Shown piece after piece: positions 1 to 39,622 of a DNA stretch of 64,000 nucleotides (within the stretch, counting starts at the first letter, position 1; each line of letters starts with the position of its first letter). A program made the position numbers and the translations under genes. The stretch is from Cricetomys ansorgei (taxonomy: Eukaryota; Chordata; Mammalia; Rodentia; Nesomyidae): positions 3,004,501-3,068,500 of the forward strand of contig JAMJFZ010001264.1 in NCBI GenBank assembly GCA_026225945.1. Reading direction: 5' to 3'. The notes beneath the pieces are model-generated. The model had not been told where the DNA came from, made no database searches, and saw only the letters and a list, made by a program, of their open reading frames with translations.

Positions 1-78
1 TTTAAAAAAAAAAAAAAAAGGCATCTAGAAAACAGGTATTATCACATTAAAAGCTGTAACAAAAAAAAAAAAAAAAAA
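1..78. repeat. Two A-rich runs
   Basis: Poly(A) tracts at 4-19 and 61-78 in the ATF6 intron left of exon 6; the DNA between them is not recognised. Confidence 0.6.
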
Positions 79-262
79 GCAGCAGATATAATTGACCTGT
101 AGGGCTCTGTCTATATGAGGACAGGAAGCACATTAGCCATCTCTGCGAAATCCCCAGAACCAAGGAAATACTCAAAAATTATATCCCAAAATTAAAATAA
201 ATCATGTGTCATAAGCCTTATTGCTTTCCAGTAAAATACAGCATCATAGTCTACACGGGTAC

Positions 263-27700
<27,438 letters not shown>

Positions 27701-27929
27701 GGTGCCGGCCACACTAGCCGGCTTCCCCGAAACAGACACCTTCGCCTTGCAACTCGGATGGGTGAGTAATCCGAAACGGCGGCGGCCGAGGGACAAAATT
27801 ATGCTGAACGCTGACGGACGGTGGCCGAGCGGAGGCAAACAATCTCTCCGCACACCGGAACCTGTGGCAAAAGGGCACGGAGACGTCAGCGAGTAAATGA
27901 TAAATATTTCCCTGTGGGGATTTCAACAC

Positions 27930-28730
27930 TTTCTGTCCCGCTGAGTTTGTTGTTGTTGTCGTTGTTTGTTTTGAAGCTGGACGGAGAGCACGCAGATTTA
28001 ACTGCTTTAGTTAAAATTTGCTGATAATATTAAAAATGAATTCTCCTGAACATAGTGGTTTGTTCGCTGACTGAGCTACATCTACGATGTAGATATCTCA
28101 TAACGCAATTAGAAATGAACACTACACCTGATTCAGTATTTGAGTACTTTTCTATCGCTGTAAAAATTTTCCACGTACACAGTAAATAAAGACAAGCACA
28201 AAGAATTCTCCACGTTTGTCGGAGGTAAACGGTCTCACAAATCACACTCGTAGAAAGCTCTCCCTCAAACAAATTTAAACAAGGAAAACATGTATGATAA
28301 ACTTTCCATGCCCGCACTTAACCTCCTAAAGAATTTCTAACAACTCAAAATAAGTTGTTAACCTTTTATTGCTAATATTCAATATTCTAAATATTTTTAG
28401 AAGGAAGTCATACGCATCACGAATTCCAACTGAAAATGTAAAGTAGCCTTGAAAAAAATAGTTTCAAGAACGTACTTAGTGTGGTTTCTTTCTGTTTTAC
28501 TCAATTTCAGTGTCCGGTGACCATGTTCAAAACGAAATGGTGAATGAACGCGGATCCCTCTAGGACCACGTGGAATCTTTCCCATGGTTACAAACAAAAC
28601 AGAAATGTTTCCCAGAATCCTCCCAGCTCCTCGTGGCTGCTGTTACTACTGATTGCGGGATCAGGAAACCTGAAGGAAGCCAAGTCAGGATTCCTGAAGT
28701 CCGACTGGGAGCGCACCCGTGTACACTTGT
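27930..28730. other. Upstream of ATF6, no recognised element
   Basis: Intergenic DNA upstream of ATF6, moderately AT-rich, with no clear repeat. Confidence 0.4.
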
Positions 28731-28738
28731 GCAATCAA

Positions 28739-28830
28739 CACACACACACACACACACAGACACACACAGCTTTTAAACACACACACAGCTTTTAAGTCCG
28801 CGCGCACACACACACACGCAATCACACACA

Positions 28831-28870
<40 letters not shown>
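28739..28870 (+). repeat. (CA)n microsatellite with three embedded CAGCTTTTAA units
   Basis: CA runs are broken by CAGCTTTTAA at about 28768, 28787 and 28869, and by CGCGCGCACA near 28800. Confidence 0.92.
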
Positions 28871-28871
<1 letters not shown>

Positions 28872-28874
28872 CTT

Positions 28875-30765
28875 TTAATACCCCGTGCGATAAATGGCCA
28901 TTCCTTCCACCGTTGGAATGCTACGTTTTCATTTCGTGTAAAATTTTTAACATGTTCTTTCTGGTGCTTCAAATTCAAACATGACAAACTAAAATAAAAT
29001 CGAGTTTTCTCTATCTACCAAACACCGTGGACTTTTAAGAAATCATAATTAAACTTCACGTATTCAGTTTTTAATTTGTAAAAAAAAAAAATTTATTCAA
29101 AAAGTTTGGGTAATTCTGAGACAAACATTTGGGGTACCTATCATCAAAATGTTAACATCTTTCACTTTAAGTTTTTTTCGTAGTATAATTTTAAGTTACA
29201 GGAAAATTGTCAACCCACCATACCACTGCACACCCAACTTAATTTCCCACCGTCCAAATAGGCAATTCCTACTATGAATTCTTTATAAAGCTTTTTAGTC
29301 CGTTTCAATTTTTTATTTTACCATGTTTAAATATATTTGTAAATACATATGCTGAGTGTCAGAGGATTTTTTAAATTCATAAATGTGTAAAACTGTAATA
29401 TTCTCCAAATCACTGTCATGGGACATTACTCTGAGGCTCTTTGCATGTTTTAATTGCTATATTTCCTTGAATATATATAATCACAATTTGTCTGTGTATC
29501 TAAGATGGACACTTGGATCTTTGAATTGTTTACTTGTATATAAAATATATTCACTGGTGTCTTTCACCCGTTTTCTGAATCACTTGCAAAATCCAACACT
29601 AGATATGATCAGACTGTTGTGGAAGTTTATTTTTAGTTATGTTTGAAATGTTTTTTGCACTGTTGGGTGAGGGGCTATCCTACATCTTGGTGTTTTGTAT
29701 TGTCTGCAGGTGTTGGATGTATGTGGGGGTTGTTTAATTGCTTATGGCCTGCATGTGATATCAGTAGAACACCTAAGGAGTTCTGAATCAATAAAACACC
29801 TGAGCGCAGATGCTCGGGGTTCCACTCTCCAGTATAGCACTTACTGTGATGGTGGTAACTGTGAGGTCTGGCAGGATTTGGACTTCTGAATATGCCTCCT
29901 TGTCTTCTTGCTGAGTCACCCTCTAGGTGTACAACTACGTCAGACTTTTACAATTTTTGTCACTATGAATGGTGTAACTATAGTTTACATTTCTCTGAGT
30001 TCAGGAATGCTGTAATTCATTCATGTTCACTTAACTTTATACACAGTGCTGTGAACAGTGTGCTATTTGGTCTCCTCTCTATGTTGTTGTTTAGAAAGCC
30101 TACTCTTCATTTTACTATTGTATATGCTGTTAAATATCTTTTCCTAGCTTGAAATTTATCTTTATTTATGGGGGTCTTGCTCTCTAGATGTTTAGTGAAA
30201 TTTGTCAATCTTTGGTAAGTTTCTGCTACTTGTATTTTAAGGAATCCCTGCCTATCCTGAGCTCATAAGGTTTTCCTCTTCATAGTACTATAGTCTTGTG
30301 TTTTTGTTTTTTGGGGTTTTTTTCATTTTTTTCTCTGTTGTTTGGTATCTTGGATATAGTAACACTATTTAGTTTTGAAACACACTCTTGTGGCCAACAC
30401 CCTTGCTGAATTCCATTACTGTATTTCTTTGTAAACTTTTTAGGATTTCCTTCTTAGAAAAACTTACATTGTGAAGACAGTAACACTTTAACATTTATTT
30501 TAACAAATGTCAGAGGTAATATGATAAATTCCCATGTTACTACCATCCCAGATTCAACCATTTGCAATCTTTTTTATTTCTTCTATAAGACTCTTACAGC
30601 AAATGTCAGACATATTATTTTACCTATGAATATTTCATTAAGCATCTCTAAACAAAGCCTTTTATTTTGAAAATGCCAATATATACCTAGCAAAGCTAGT
30701 AATTCCTTAATACCATTTAATATCTACCTGTCCCACATTCAATTTCCAATCTTAAAAATTCTTGT
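28875..30765. other. ATF6-DUSP12 intergenic, unrecognised AT-rich DNA
   Basis: About 1.9 kb, T-rich on the plus strand, with no intact frame. Old L1 or LTR remnants are possible but not demonstrable by eye. Confidence 0.35.
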
Positions 30766-30767
30766 CT

Positions 30768-31000
30768 AGGAACTAGAGAGGTGGTCCAGCAATTAAGAGC
30801 ACTTGATGCTCTTACAGAGGACCTGGGTTCGGTTCCCAGCACTCACATGGCAGCTTACAATGATCTGTAACTCCAGCTCCAGTGGATTGAAAGCTCTCTT
30901 GGATTGAAAGCTCTCTTCTGCTCTAAAGAATCCTGCACACACGTGATGCACATAAGTCCACACACATACGCATAAAAGTTAAAAATATATTAAAATGCCC
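30768..31000 (+). repeat. B2 SINE with a short internal duplication
   Basis: GGAACTAGAGAGGTGGTCCA head and GGGTTCGGTTCCCAGCACTC body. TGGATTGAAAGCTCTCTT is present twice in tandem at about 30882-30917. Confidence 0.85.
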
Positions 31001-31009
31001 ATCTAGAGT

Positions 31010-32000
31010 TGGCTTGTGAAAATGAAGATCCAAATAAGATCAACACAACACTGTTTGGTTCACATGGCAATTCCTTTTCCCCATGCCCCCTGGTACCATA
31101 TGTTGAAGAAACTTTAGTCGTGTCCTGTAAAACTGCCTACTTGTCAGTCTGCTGACTATATCTTCATAGTAAGTTTGATTTGCTCTTAAGGCTGCCATTT
31201 TACACAGAGGCTAAACTGTAGAGTTTTTGCTTTTTTTTTTTTTTTTTTGCAAGAATACTTCACAATTCTAAATTCAAAGCTGGCCTCCAAGGTCACTATG
31301 AAAGTATGTTAAGGGAATAAAAACCATTTATTGGTCATGGATATGTAACCTGGAGATGTTTGTTGGCCTCAGTTTGTGCACTAGTGGGTAATCTACACAT
31401 GAATACTGATTTAAAAAACCTGACTAGTGAAATAAAACCTTCGTTATATTATGTCTCACTAGTACTATTAAATTTTATAATCTATCAGCATTGCAGTATG
31501 ACAAGTATTACCCTGAATAATGAAACCAAACATTGGGATATAGAGATTAATGTTAAGATTTTGATGTCAGTCTTGATTTTAATCTGGATTTTAACCACAT
31601 CAGTGATCATATGTAGTATGAGTTAAATTCAGTGGGTCACAAAAGAGAAAAAGGCATGAAAGTGAGAGAGTGTTGGAGAGGGATATTGGGGGTGGGAAGG
31701 GGATAAGAGAGAGGTGTGTGATCAGAAAGCAGTATATACATGAATGAAATTGTCAGATTATTAAAAAACAAAAACCCTCACTGGAGAGGCCCAGAGGTTG
31801 GTTGTCATTTTGTAGGGCACTTAGTCTAGGATCACAAATTAGTTGCCCACACCAGCCTCACCAAGCCCAACATGATGGCCAAGAAAACCAAAATCTTGGC
31901 TGGTTCTTGGTAGCACCAACCTGACCCAGCATGGGAAGCAGATGCACTCAGGGTCATGCTGTCCAACATCCCGGAAGCAGTGTGCATCCCGGAAGCAGTG
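31010..32000. other. Intergenic, unrecognised, with a 17-bp tandem duplication
   Basis: CATCCCGGAAGCAGTGTG occurs twice in a row at 31968-32003. Otherwise nothing recognised. Confidence 0.35.
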
Positions 32001-32009
32001 TTTTTCTGT

Positions 32010-32155
32010 TGTTCTGTTTCAGATTCCTATAGCCAGGCTGGCTCTACTCCAACTTCCTACAAGCTCAGGGTGACCTTTTAACTCCTGATCCTCCTGCTGC
32101 TCTATCTCCCAAGTACTGGAATTTCAGGCTTGCACCACCACCCTGGCTGAACTTT
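32010..32155 (-). repeat. B1-like SINE
   Basis: ATAGCCAGGCTGGCTCTACT, TCCCAAGTACTGGAATTTCA, GCACCACCACCCTGGCT read as reverse-complement B1. Confidence 0.65.
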
Positions 32156-32509
32156 ATAGTTAGGTTTCCCAGCCACTCCTCACTGACAAGTACAATTATC
32201 TTTCAAACAGGCATTGTCTGTCTTCCATCTGGGGCTTGTCTGCTTTGTTCACTGGATCACCTACTACAGTGCATACATGTTCTCAGTGCACATCACACGT
32301 TATACTGAAAAATGTAAATTCAAATGAAATAGGCCATTCTTTGCTACAGCGTAGAATGCTAAATGATAAGTTGAAACTGCAGCTATTCAACCATTTTTCA
32401 CCTACAAAGAGGCACGCTCATGGATCAGCTGGGTTTCAAAAGCTTTGAAAAGATAATGAAGGAAGAAAAGGTGAACAGATTTTATGAAAGACAGAATTCA
32501 TAAGAAATG

Positions 32510-32630
32510 TTGCTGGATGGTGGTCGCGCACGTCCTTAATCCCAGCGCTCGGGAGGCAGAGGCAGGCGGAGTTCCAGGACAGCCAGAGTTACAACAGAGA
32601 AACCCTGTCTCAAAAAAACAAAACACAAAT
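32510..32630 (+). repeat. Young-looking B1 SINE with internal deletion
   Basis: GCTGGATGGTGGTCGCGCAC retains CpGs. The middle (about 30 bp) is missing between GGCAGGCGG and AGTTCCAGGACAGC. Tail GTTACAACAGAGAAACCCTG. Confidence 0.9.
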
Positions 32631-32927
32631 GTTCTTCACATACTGAAGCCTTTCTCAAGAATCATCAGTAACACCCCTCCCAAACTAGCCAGGCATGTTT
32701 AAAGAAGATCGTTGTTCACAATATTCAAGATTTACTTCCGTGTCGGTGTCTTTCTTATACATAGAGGCAAATAAGTAAAAATGCCTTAAGGATACATAGA
32801 CTATCCCTCTTTTAGATAATTCTGATTTCATATAAATGTTCAACTATCTAGTTAAGTCTAATTCTAATAATAAACAAGTAAAATAAATTCTAGTTACTAT
32901 ACAGAAGACTAAATAGCTAATCGGGCT

Positions 32928-32985
32928 ATACATGGTGACACACACCTTTAATCCCAGCACTCCGGAAGCAAAAGCAGGCAAACCT
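32928..32985 (+). repeat. B1 5' fragment followed by CT-rich tract
   Basis: TATACATGGTGACACACACC, TTTAATCCCAGCACTCCGGA, then CTCTTTCTCTCTCTCCCTCT. Confidence 0.75.
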
Positions 32986-33059
32986 AGTCTCTTTCTCTCT
33001 CTCCCTCTCCTTCCCTCTATCCCTCCCTCCTTATTTCCCTCTCTCTCTCCCCTCTACCC

Positions 33060-33335
33060 CTCCGAAGAGGGAAAAAAGGGGTCCAAGAAACTTTCAAGGC
33101 TCCGAACAGTTACAAGATTCACAAGGCCCTTCCCAAAGGTAACATCGCTGGGAAGAGATTCTCCTGCAGTGAGCTGCCTGCCAATCGAGCAGGGAGCTGT
33201 AGGACTGCGGCTTTTGTAACTGTTTACCTATACTGGGTTCCTGGTAATGCAGCTGCTTTGAGTCGCCCATGCTCCTGTAAGTAACCCTAATAAATTCACC
33301 AGTTCACCAAGCTAGATCTATTGTTAGTGCCCTGT
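33060..33335 (+). mobile_element. Probable ERV LTR
   Basis: Moderately GC-rich block with AATAAA at 33289-33294 shortly before a likely end. It reads like a retroviral U3/R but the family is not named. Confidence 0.4.
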
Positions 33336-33593
33336 GTAGGGGATAAATAGATGTTTGTTCACATTTCTCCAGGAGGAGTCACTAAAATGCCTATGTAAGT
33401 ATACTGGTGTCCATTAGATAAGACACAGAAATAATTTTCAAAATACAACCAAATATATCTGCTTTATAGTTCTGAAAACCAAAGAATTATCTACCTGGAT
33501 ACTGACAGTTTCAAGTTTTTACATATAATTTTATCCATCTAGATCTTAGTATTATATAACCAACATACCACAAATCATAATTTTTAAAAATAC

Positions 33594-33668
33594 GAAAGGC
33601 TCTAGGTGTAGCTCAGAGGTAAAATGCTTTCCTTGCATGCTTAAGGCCTGGGCTAGGTCCAAACAGCA
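33594..33668 (+). repeat. ID-type SINE
   Basis: GGCTCTAGGTGTAGCTCAGA and TTGCATGCTTAAGGCCTGGG are ID landmarks. Confidence 0.7.
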
Positions 33669-33689
33669 CAAAAGCTTTAAAACATGTAA

Positions 33690-33913
33690 CACAGTATCTG
33701 GGTTAGAAAAGATTTTAATATCAAATCCAATTTACATGATTGAAAGCCCGATGGCCAAGTGCAGTACTATACATGTAATAAGCTACCAACTCGTATCTGT
33801 TACAGTGACATTCCGAGTGAAATTTTGACCAAAGACCGAGAGAATCCTCTGTGAGAAATGATAATCAGGAGCAGTGCGTTTCACCAGGTTCCACTCCAAG
33901 CTGCACCCTGAGT
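33690..33913 (-). other. Dusp12: DUSP12 3' UTR with candidate poly(A) signal
   Basis: Downstream of the stop, the first plausible hexamer on the minus strand is ATTAAA at 33719-33714, giving a short 3' UTR of about 200 nt. An ID-like SINE follows just beyond (33594-33665). No cDNA evidence is available here, so the end is tentative. Confidence 0.4.
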
Positions 33914-34075
33914 TCAGAGTTTCCTTGTTTGGGATCCCAGCGCTGGCAGCATTTTCATCTCATCCACTCTGTTCTTGTGTATTTGAAAAGCAGGTGTTAT
34001 CCATCGACCACATGAGCACTGTTCACCATACCAGTTGAAGGAACCCAACTTGGCACCGCATTTTGGGCAAAGAAG
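33914..34075 (-). CDS. Dusp12: DUSP12 coding exon 6 with stop codon
   Basis: Acceptor TTTTTTCAG|CTTCTT. Encodes LLCPKCGAKLGSFNWYGEQC, SCGRWITPAFQIHKNRVDEM and KMLPALGSQTRKL, then TGA at 33916-33914. Supplies four of the zinc-binding cysteines (289, 292, 306, 308). Confidence 0.97.
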   Translation of the reverse strand, partial: LLCPKCGAKLGSFNWYGEQCSCGRWITPAFQIHKNRVDEMKMLPALGSQTRKL

Positions 34076-37000
34076 CTGAAAAAAGCAAATGTGTTACTTT
34101 ATCCACTTTTATACACATCCAGCAACTATCTTTGACGATACAGAATATAAAATAGCTAAGGCATGGTTCCTATCATCAAGGAATTTGTAATCTAAGGGGA
34201 TACACTTCCTTATCTGGTCATAAACTACAATTACTACACAAGAGGCACTACAGAAGAAGCACCTTGAACTGAAGAAGAACAGGAAACCCAGGCTGAAGGG
34301 GGGAAAGCAAAGCAACTAAGAATGCTTTTATGGGGGGAACAGACACACAGCTTCTTGTGGATTTCTTCATTCCTTCTCCTTCCTGGGTGATGGCTAAGCT
34401 GTGGCCAGCAGCACAGCTCAGGGGAGAAGAGGTCTTGGGTCCGTGTGGGTTGGGGCAGACTTCCCAGGAGAGTGTTGTCAGTGAAACATCTCCATTTATT
34501 GAACCAAGTGTGGTTACATTTATAGGAAAGGGGCAGGGGAGGGTCCTTGGTACCCAGGGATGGGGTCATTGGTTAAGACAGAAATACTGGAGTAGCTTCA
34601 TTTACATGTGAGGCTCTTTGTCTAAGGGTCAAAGTCCTGCAAAAGCATCTTCTGCATAAAGTGTGATACCACAGGGAAAAGAAGACACTGTATCAGAAAA
34701 TGGACTCAGCCATAGGCCTCCACTTACAGCATTCACATAAGCACCAACCAGGCCACATTCCTTTGCCAATGACCTTCTGTGAAACAGGCAGTATTTAGAA
34801 TTTAACTGGGTTTTGCCAAGGATAAGAAAAAGGGGAGCAACTGAACTCCTTCCATTCTCAGGGTAAGAAATCTGGGGTTCAAGGCACATTTCGACCCATT
34901 CTTAGCTCTAGGAGAGCCCCACAGCTTCTAATTAGTTTGTAATGGGATTCCAAATTAGAACATCATGGCAAAGAATGGAAATGCAAGTTCAGGTTCTCAT
35001 CTCCTATTACTAACTGGTATCAGTAGCATATAGGTCAGACACACTGATGTTCCAGTAAGAGATAAATCCAAACGTCAACTGCACTTTCTCTAATGTTAGT
35101 GATAGCATTATCATTTATGTTTACATATATAGTCTGAGTAGAGATTTTTATTTTAATTATTGAGCTAGAAAAGTACAAACACAGAGCCAGCAAGATGGAT
35201 CAGCTGTAAAGGCATTTGCCAAGCAAGCCTAATAACCCAAGTTCGATTCCTGGAATCCATGTAAAGGTGGAAAGGGAGAGCTGATGTGAGTCGGACTGAC
35301 ATTCACATGTGCACCATGGCACATGTAATCCTTCTCTAAACAAGTAAATTTTGTTAAAGTCTGGGCATAAAACTCAGAAACATAAATGGGAAAAAAAAAA
35401 AAAAAAAAAAAAAAAACAAAACCAGGCATGAAAGATGCCTGTAATCTAGATCTAAATAGTTGGACCATAAGGACTTTGAGGATAACCTCAGCTACACACA
35501 CATATAAAGCCAGCCTAAGCTATATATTAACCCCCTCTCCATCCCTCCCTTTCTCCCCTTTCTCCCTCCCTCCTGTCTCACACACACACACACAAACTAC
35601 TAATAACATGTTATACAAAATATAAGTAAGTTTGAGACAGAAAAAATTGTATTAGATGTAGCTTATCTATAATATTCAAAGAACTCCTACAGATCAAGAA
35701 AAAACAAAAAATAAAACACTTTACAGAAAAAGAAACTATAAATGGCTTATAAGTCAGTTTTGTCAGCTTGACACAAACTGGAATTATCTTGGAAGAGAAA
35801 ACCTCAACTGAGGAATTGCCTCCAGCAGACTGGCCTGTGAGCATGTCTGAGAGGGCATTTTCTTGATTAATGACTGAGGTGGGAGGGCCCAGCCTATGTA
35901 TGGGCAGTACTACCCTAGATAGGTGGGCCTGGTTTATAAATGAAAGAAGGCCGAGCAAGCCATGGAGATGCAGCCAGTAAGTAGAGCTCCTCCTTGGTCT
36001 CTGCTTCAGTTCCTGCCTCCAGGTTCCCGTTAACTTCCTATAAGATGGACAGTAAGCTGTGAGATGAAATAAATCCTTTCCCCCTAAATTGCTTTTGGTT
36101 ATGGTGTGTATCACAGCAACTGAACCTTATCTAAGACAGTAAATAAGTAAATACACTGTTTGGCAATTATCATAAAAAGTCAGGGGCATTTTAGAATTAA
36201 CATTTTTTTTTTTTTACTCCACAAACATTTTAGAGTATCTATCATCATGAGGGAGATAGAGAAGAAATTCTGTGTTTACATTATGAATGTCAGCTTTAAC
36301 AGAGTCGTTAAGCCTGAAGTCCCATTTCTAAGTATTCTATGGAAAATACAAATATATATACAAAGAAACAGTCACAAATGTGAATTTAGAATTTTATTTA
36401 CCTATTCTTTCATTCATTCATTTAATTATTTAGATATTTATTGAGGTGGTGTCTCACTATGTATCCCTGGCTAGCCTGGAACTCTCTATATATAGACCAG
36501 ACTCATCTTAAACTCCCAGAAATCCATCTGGATCTGCCTCCTAGGTGCTAGGATAAAAGGTGTGCACCACCATGCCCTCCATGATTTAGAATCTTTTACA
36601 AAAATGTCTTTACTTTATGTCTATGCATACTCGTTTTCAGGTTAAATAAAGGCATCAAGCCAAAAGCACAAAAAGCAAAACTGGATTTCTTTGAAGTTAA
36701 AAACTCTATGATGAATCATAATTTTAGGAATGAAAAGAGAAAGCTAGGCATAGTGGTTCATACTTGTAATTCTAGCACTTGCAAGGACCAGGAGTTGGAG
36801 GCCAGGCTAGGCTACATGAGATCAAAACTGAATAGGGGCCTGGCTTGGTAATGTAGACCTATAATCCCACCATTCAGGAGGTTGAGGAAGGGGGGAGTAT
36901 GAGTTCAAGTCCAACCCAGGCTACACAGCAAAACTATCTCAAAAACAAAATTAACGGACAACAACAACAACAAAAATTCAGAGTAACTCCCAATAAGTGT

Positions 37001-39591
37001 ATTATTTTGAGTGTGACAATTATAAAAACAAAACTATAACTATCTAAAAAACTACTGAACATTACAAAATGGATGAATTATACATAAATAAAGCTGATTT
37101 AAACAGCTTATCTGAACATATAGATATCACTTATTAGACAAAATACTAACCAATATAAATTAAGTTTCCTCTTATAGATTGCAAATACATCTGTAGTTAT
37201 ATTCTCAAATGAGATATAAAATAACTGTTCTCCAAATTTTTATATAACCATACAACCTTTCACATTATTATGACTGTTATTACATGGGGTTGAGTTGTAG
37301 CTCACGTAGAATGTATAGTGCATGCAAAGGCCATGGATTTAAAAAAAAAGATTGTTATAGTTTACCTTCAGATTAGTATCAAGTACACATAATAGCAAAA
37401 TGTGAGAGCCACATGTTATTCTTCTGAGCTCCATACTTTAATAGCAAATGAAAGAACTCTTATAGCAAATGCATTAAATTTAAAGATCAGAAAAATAGAG
37501 AATATATGTCATAAAGCTAAATGAAAAAAAAATAAATTTTAAACCTAATTTTACCTTGATGTATCCCACTTATTTAATTTTCTTGTGATATATCTGATTA
37601 TTTTTAAAATGTTAGTCTTATGTTATAAACAATAGTCTTAAAAAAAAAATCTACTTGAATGAGAGGTTCTCCATCAAACGTGGTTAATGAATTTGAATCA
37701 GCTAATTTTTGAAAGCATTTTACCTGAATACTGGGCGTAGTTTCATGGTAGAGTACATGCTTACATGGGTAAAACCTTATGTTTAATTTAAAAAAAGAAA
37801 GAATCGTTTATTTTTTGATAGCCTTATCTATATACTAAAATCCTCAGAATCTTCAGAAAGGAAACACTGATTAAAATGCAGAGTTGTTTTGTTTTGTTTT
37901 TTATCCAGACAGTAAGATGGCACAACAGGTAAAGGCTCTTCAGCCAAACCTGATGACCTGAGTTTGACCCTGGGACCCACATAGTAAATAGAGAAAAACA
38001 ACTTCCACAAGTTGACCTCTGACTTCCACGAGAGTGTGTGGCTCCTGAAAGCACCCACAAGGACACACTCCCAAATACAAAATAAAGGAAATGTAATACA
38101 AATATTAAAAAATAAATAAAATTATGTGTTACTGTGTTGTCTTGAGATAGTGTCTCATGAATGCCAGGACAGTCTCGAACTCACTGTGTACCTGAGGTGA
38201 CCGTAACTTCTCCCCCTCCTGCATTAACCTCCAGAGTGCTGAAATGATGTGTCTGCTCCTGTGATGCTGGAGCAGGGCTTCATGCATGCTGGGTGAGCAC
38301 TCTACCAACTGAGCCACATCCCCAGCTCTAAAACATACTTTAAAAGTATAAAAAGAAACAGAATTTAGATGATACAATGAAACCGTAGAAAGTAAAATAG
38401 TGCTCTCACCTGTCCATCTATTACTCCCAACAAAGCAGATTCCATCCATTGTACAGGTTCAATGAAATAAGACGTACACTGAGCCTGACTCCCTGTGGCA
38501 AGTACAAAAGATGCTGTCGTTCTCTTGTGAGCAAAGGCTATCGGCCCACTTCCTTCATTGTGATCCAAAATACTAGAACTTCTAAATAAAGATCGCCTGC
38601 AAAACCGCCCACACAAAAACATTAATGACTTTCAAAAGATGAAAACACAGATGAAATGTACAATATTTCCTACAGGCCAAAATAATACAGCATTGAATAA
38701 GCTACTCAAAATTTTGGTAGCTCCCACAATCTGATTACTAAGTTACATTCTTTCTGAAGCAGGTTTGAATTTAAAATTTCCATAATATTCAATTAAACAA
38801 ATCGTTCCTACAGAGATAAGGAAATATAAGTGCTTTTTAAATAACCAAGAGGATAGAATTTCCAGAGGATACAAAATATTTTACCTGCACTTTCTACATT
38901 TGTAGAGAATGTCATCTTTTAATCCTTGGGAAATAGTAGTTGGGTCAACAGCAAAGAGTTCTTGAGGTAAATTCCGAAGTTCTACAAGATAATTTAAATG
39001 CATTCAACGGTCACTATTAACCTTCTAGATTTTCAGACAAAATCCCAATGCCAAATTGAGGCGACGCCTGTTAAACTCAGAAACTCAAATCTAAAATCTC
39101 CATGTTGAGAAATCAGGTAGGAAAGCAAAGACAGCAAGCCTTCGCCCTAAATAGGACTCCCTGACTTCAATCCCAGCCAGTTCTAAACCAGGTGACTTTC
39201 CGATTAACAAAAGGAAGCAACAGTCTCTGCCTCCTTGAAAAGGGACATAATGCATTTAATGACCAGGTAAATGACACCTAAAATGAGTCCAATTATACTG
39301 GTAATCAGTATTTACTCACCTGGATATTTCTCAGTAACCTTCTGTAACCGGTACTGCTTGTAAATTGCACTAGAGGTATCAACTTCGTAACCCATTGCCT
39401 CATATAATCTCAGCTGCCGTTCAAATCCCTCATTCATCCTGCAACGATAAGCAAGGATGAAGTTTGGTATTCTTTCAATAAAAACAAAAGGAGAACTGAT
39501 GACAGCAAAAGAGGAAGACCTAAGTTTGCCTCTGGACTATACAAGTGCAGGCAAGTGCACCTACCCACACACATGTACACACCACACACAC

Positions 39592-39622
<31 letters not shown>

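Noticed and set aside
31860..32005. Possible processed-gene fragment (ATGATGGCCAAGAAAACCAA)
   Set aside because: No ribosomal or other known protein could be matched beyond the first few codons.
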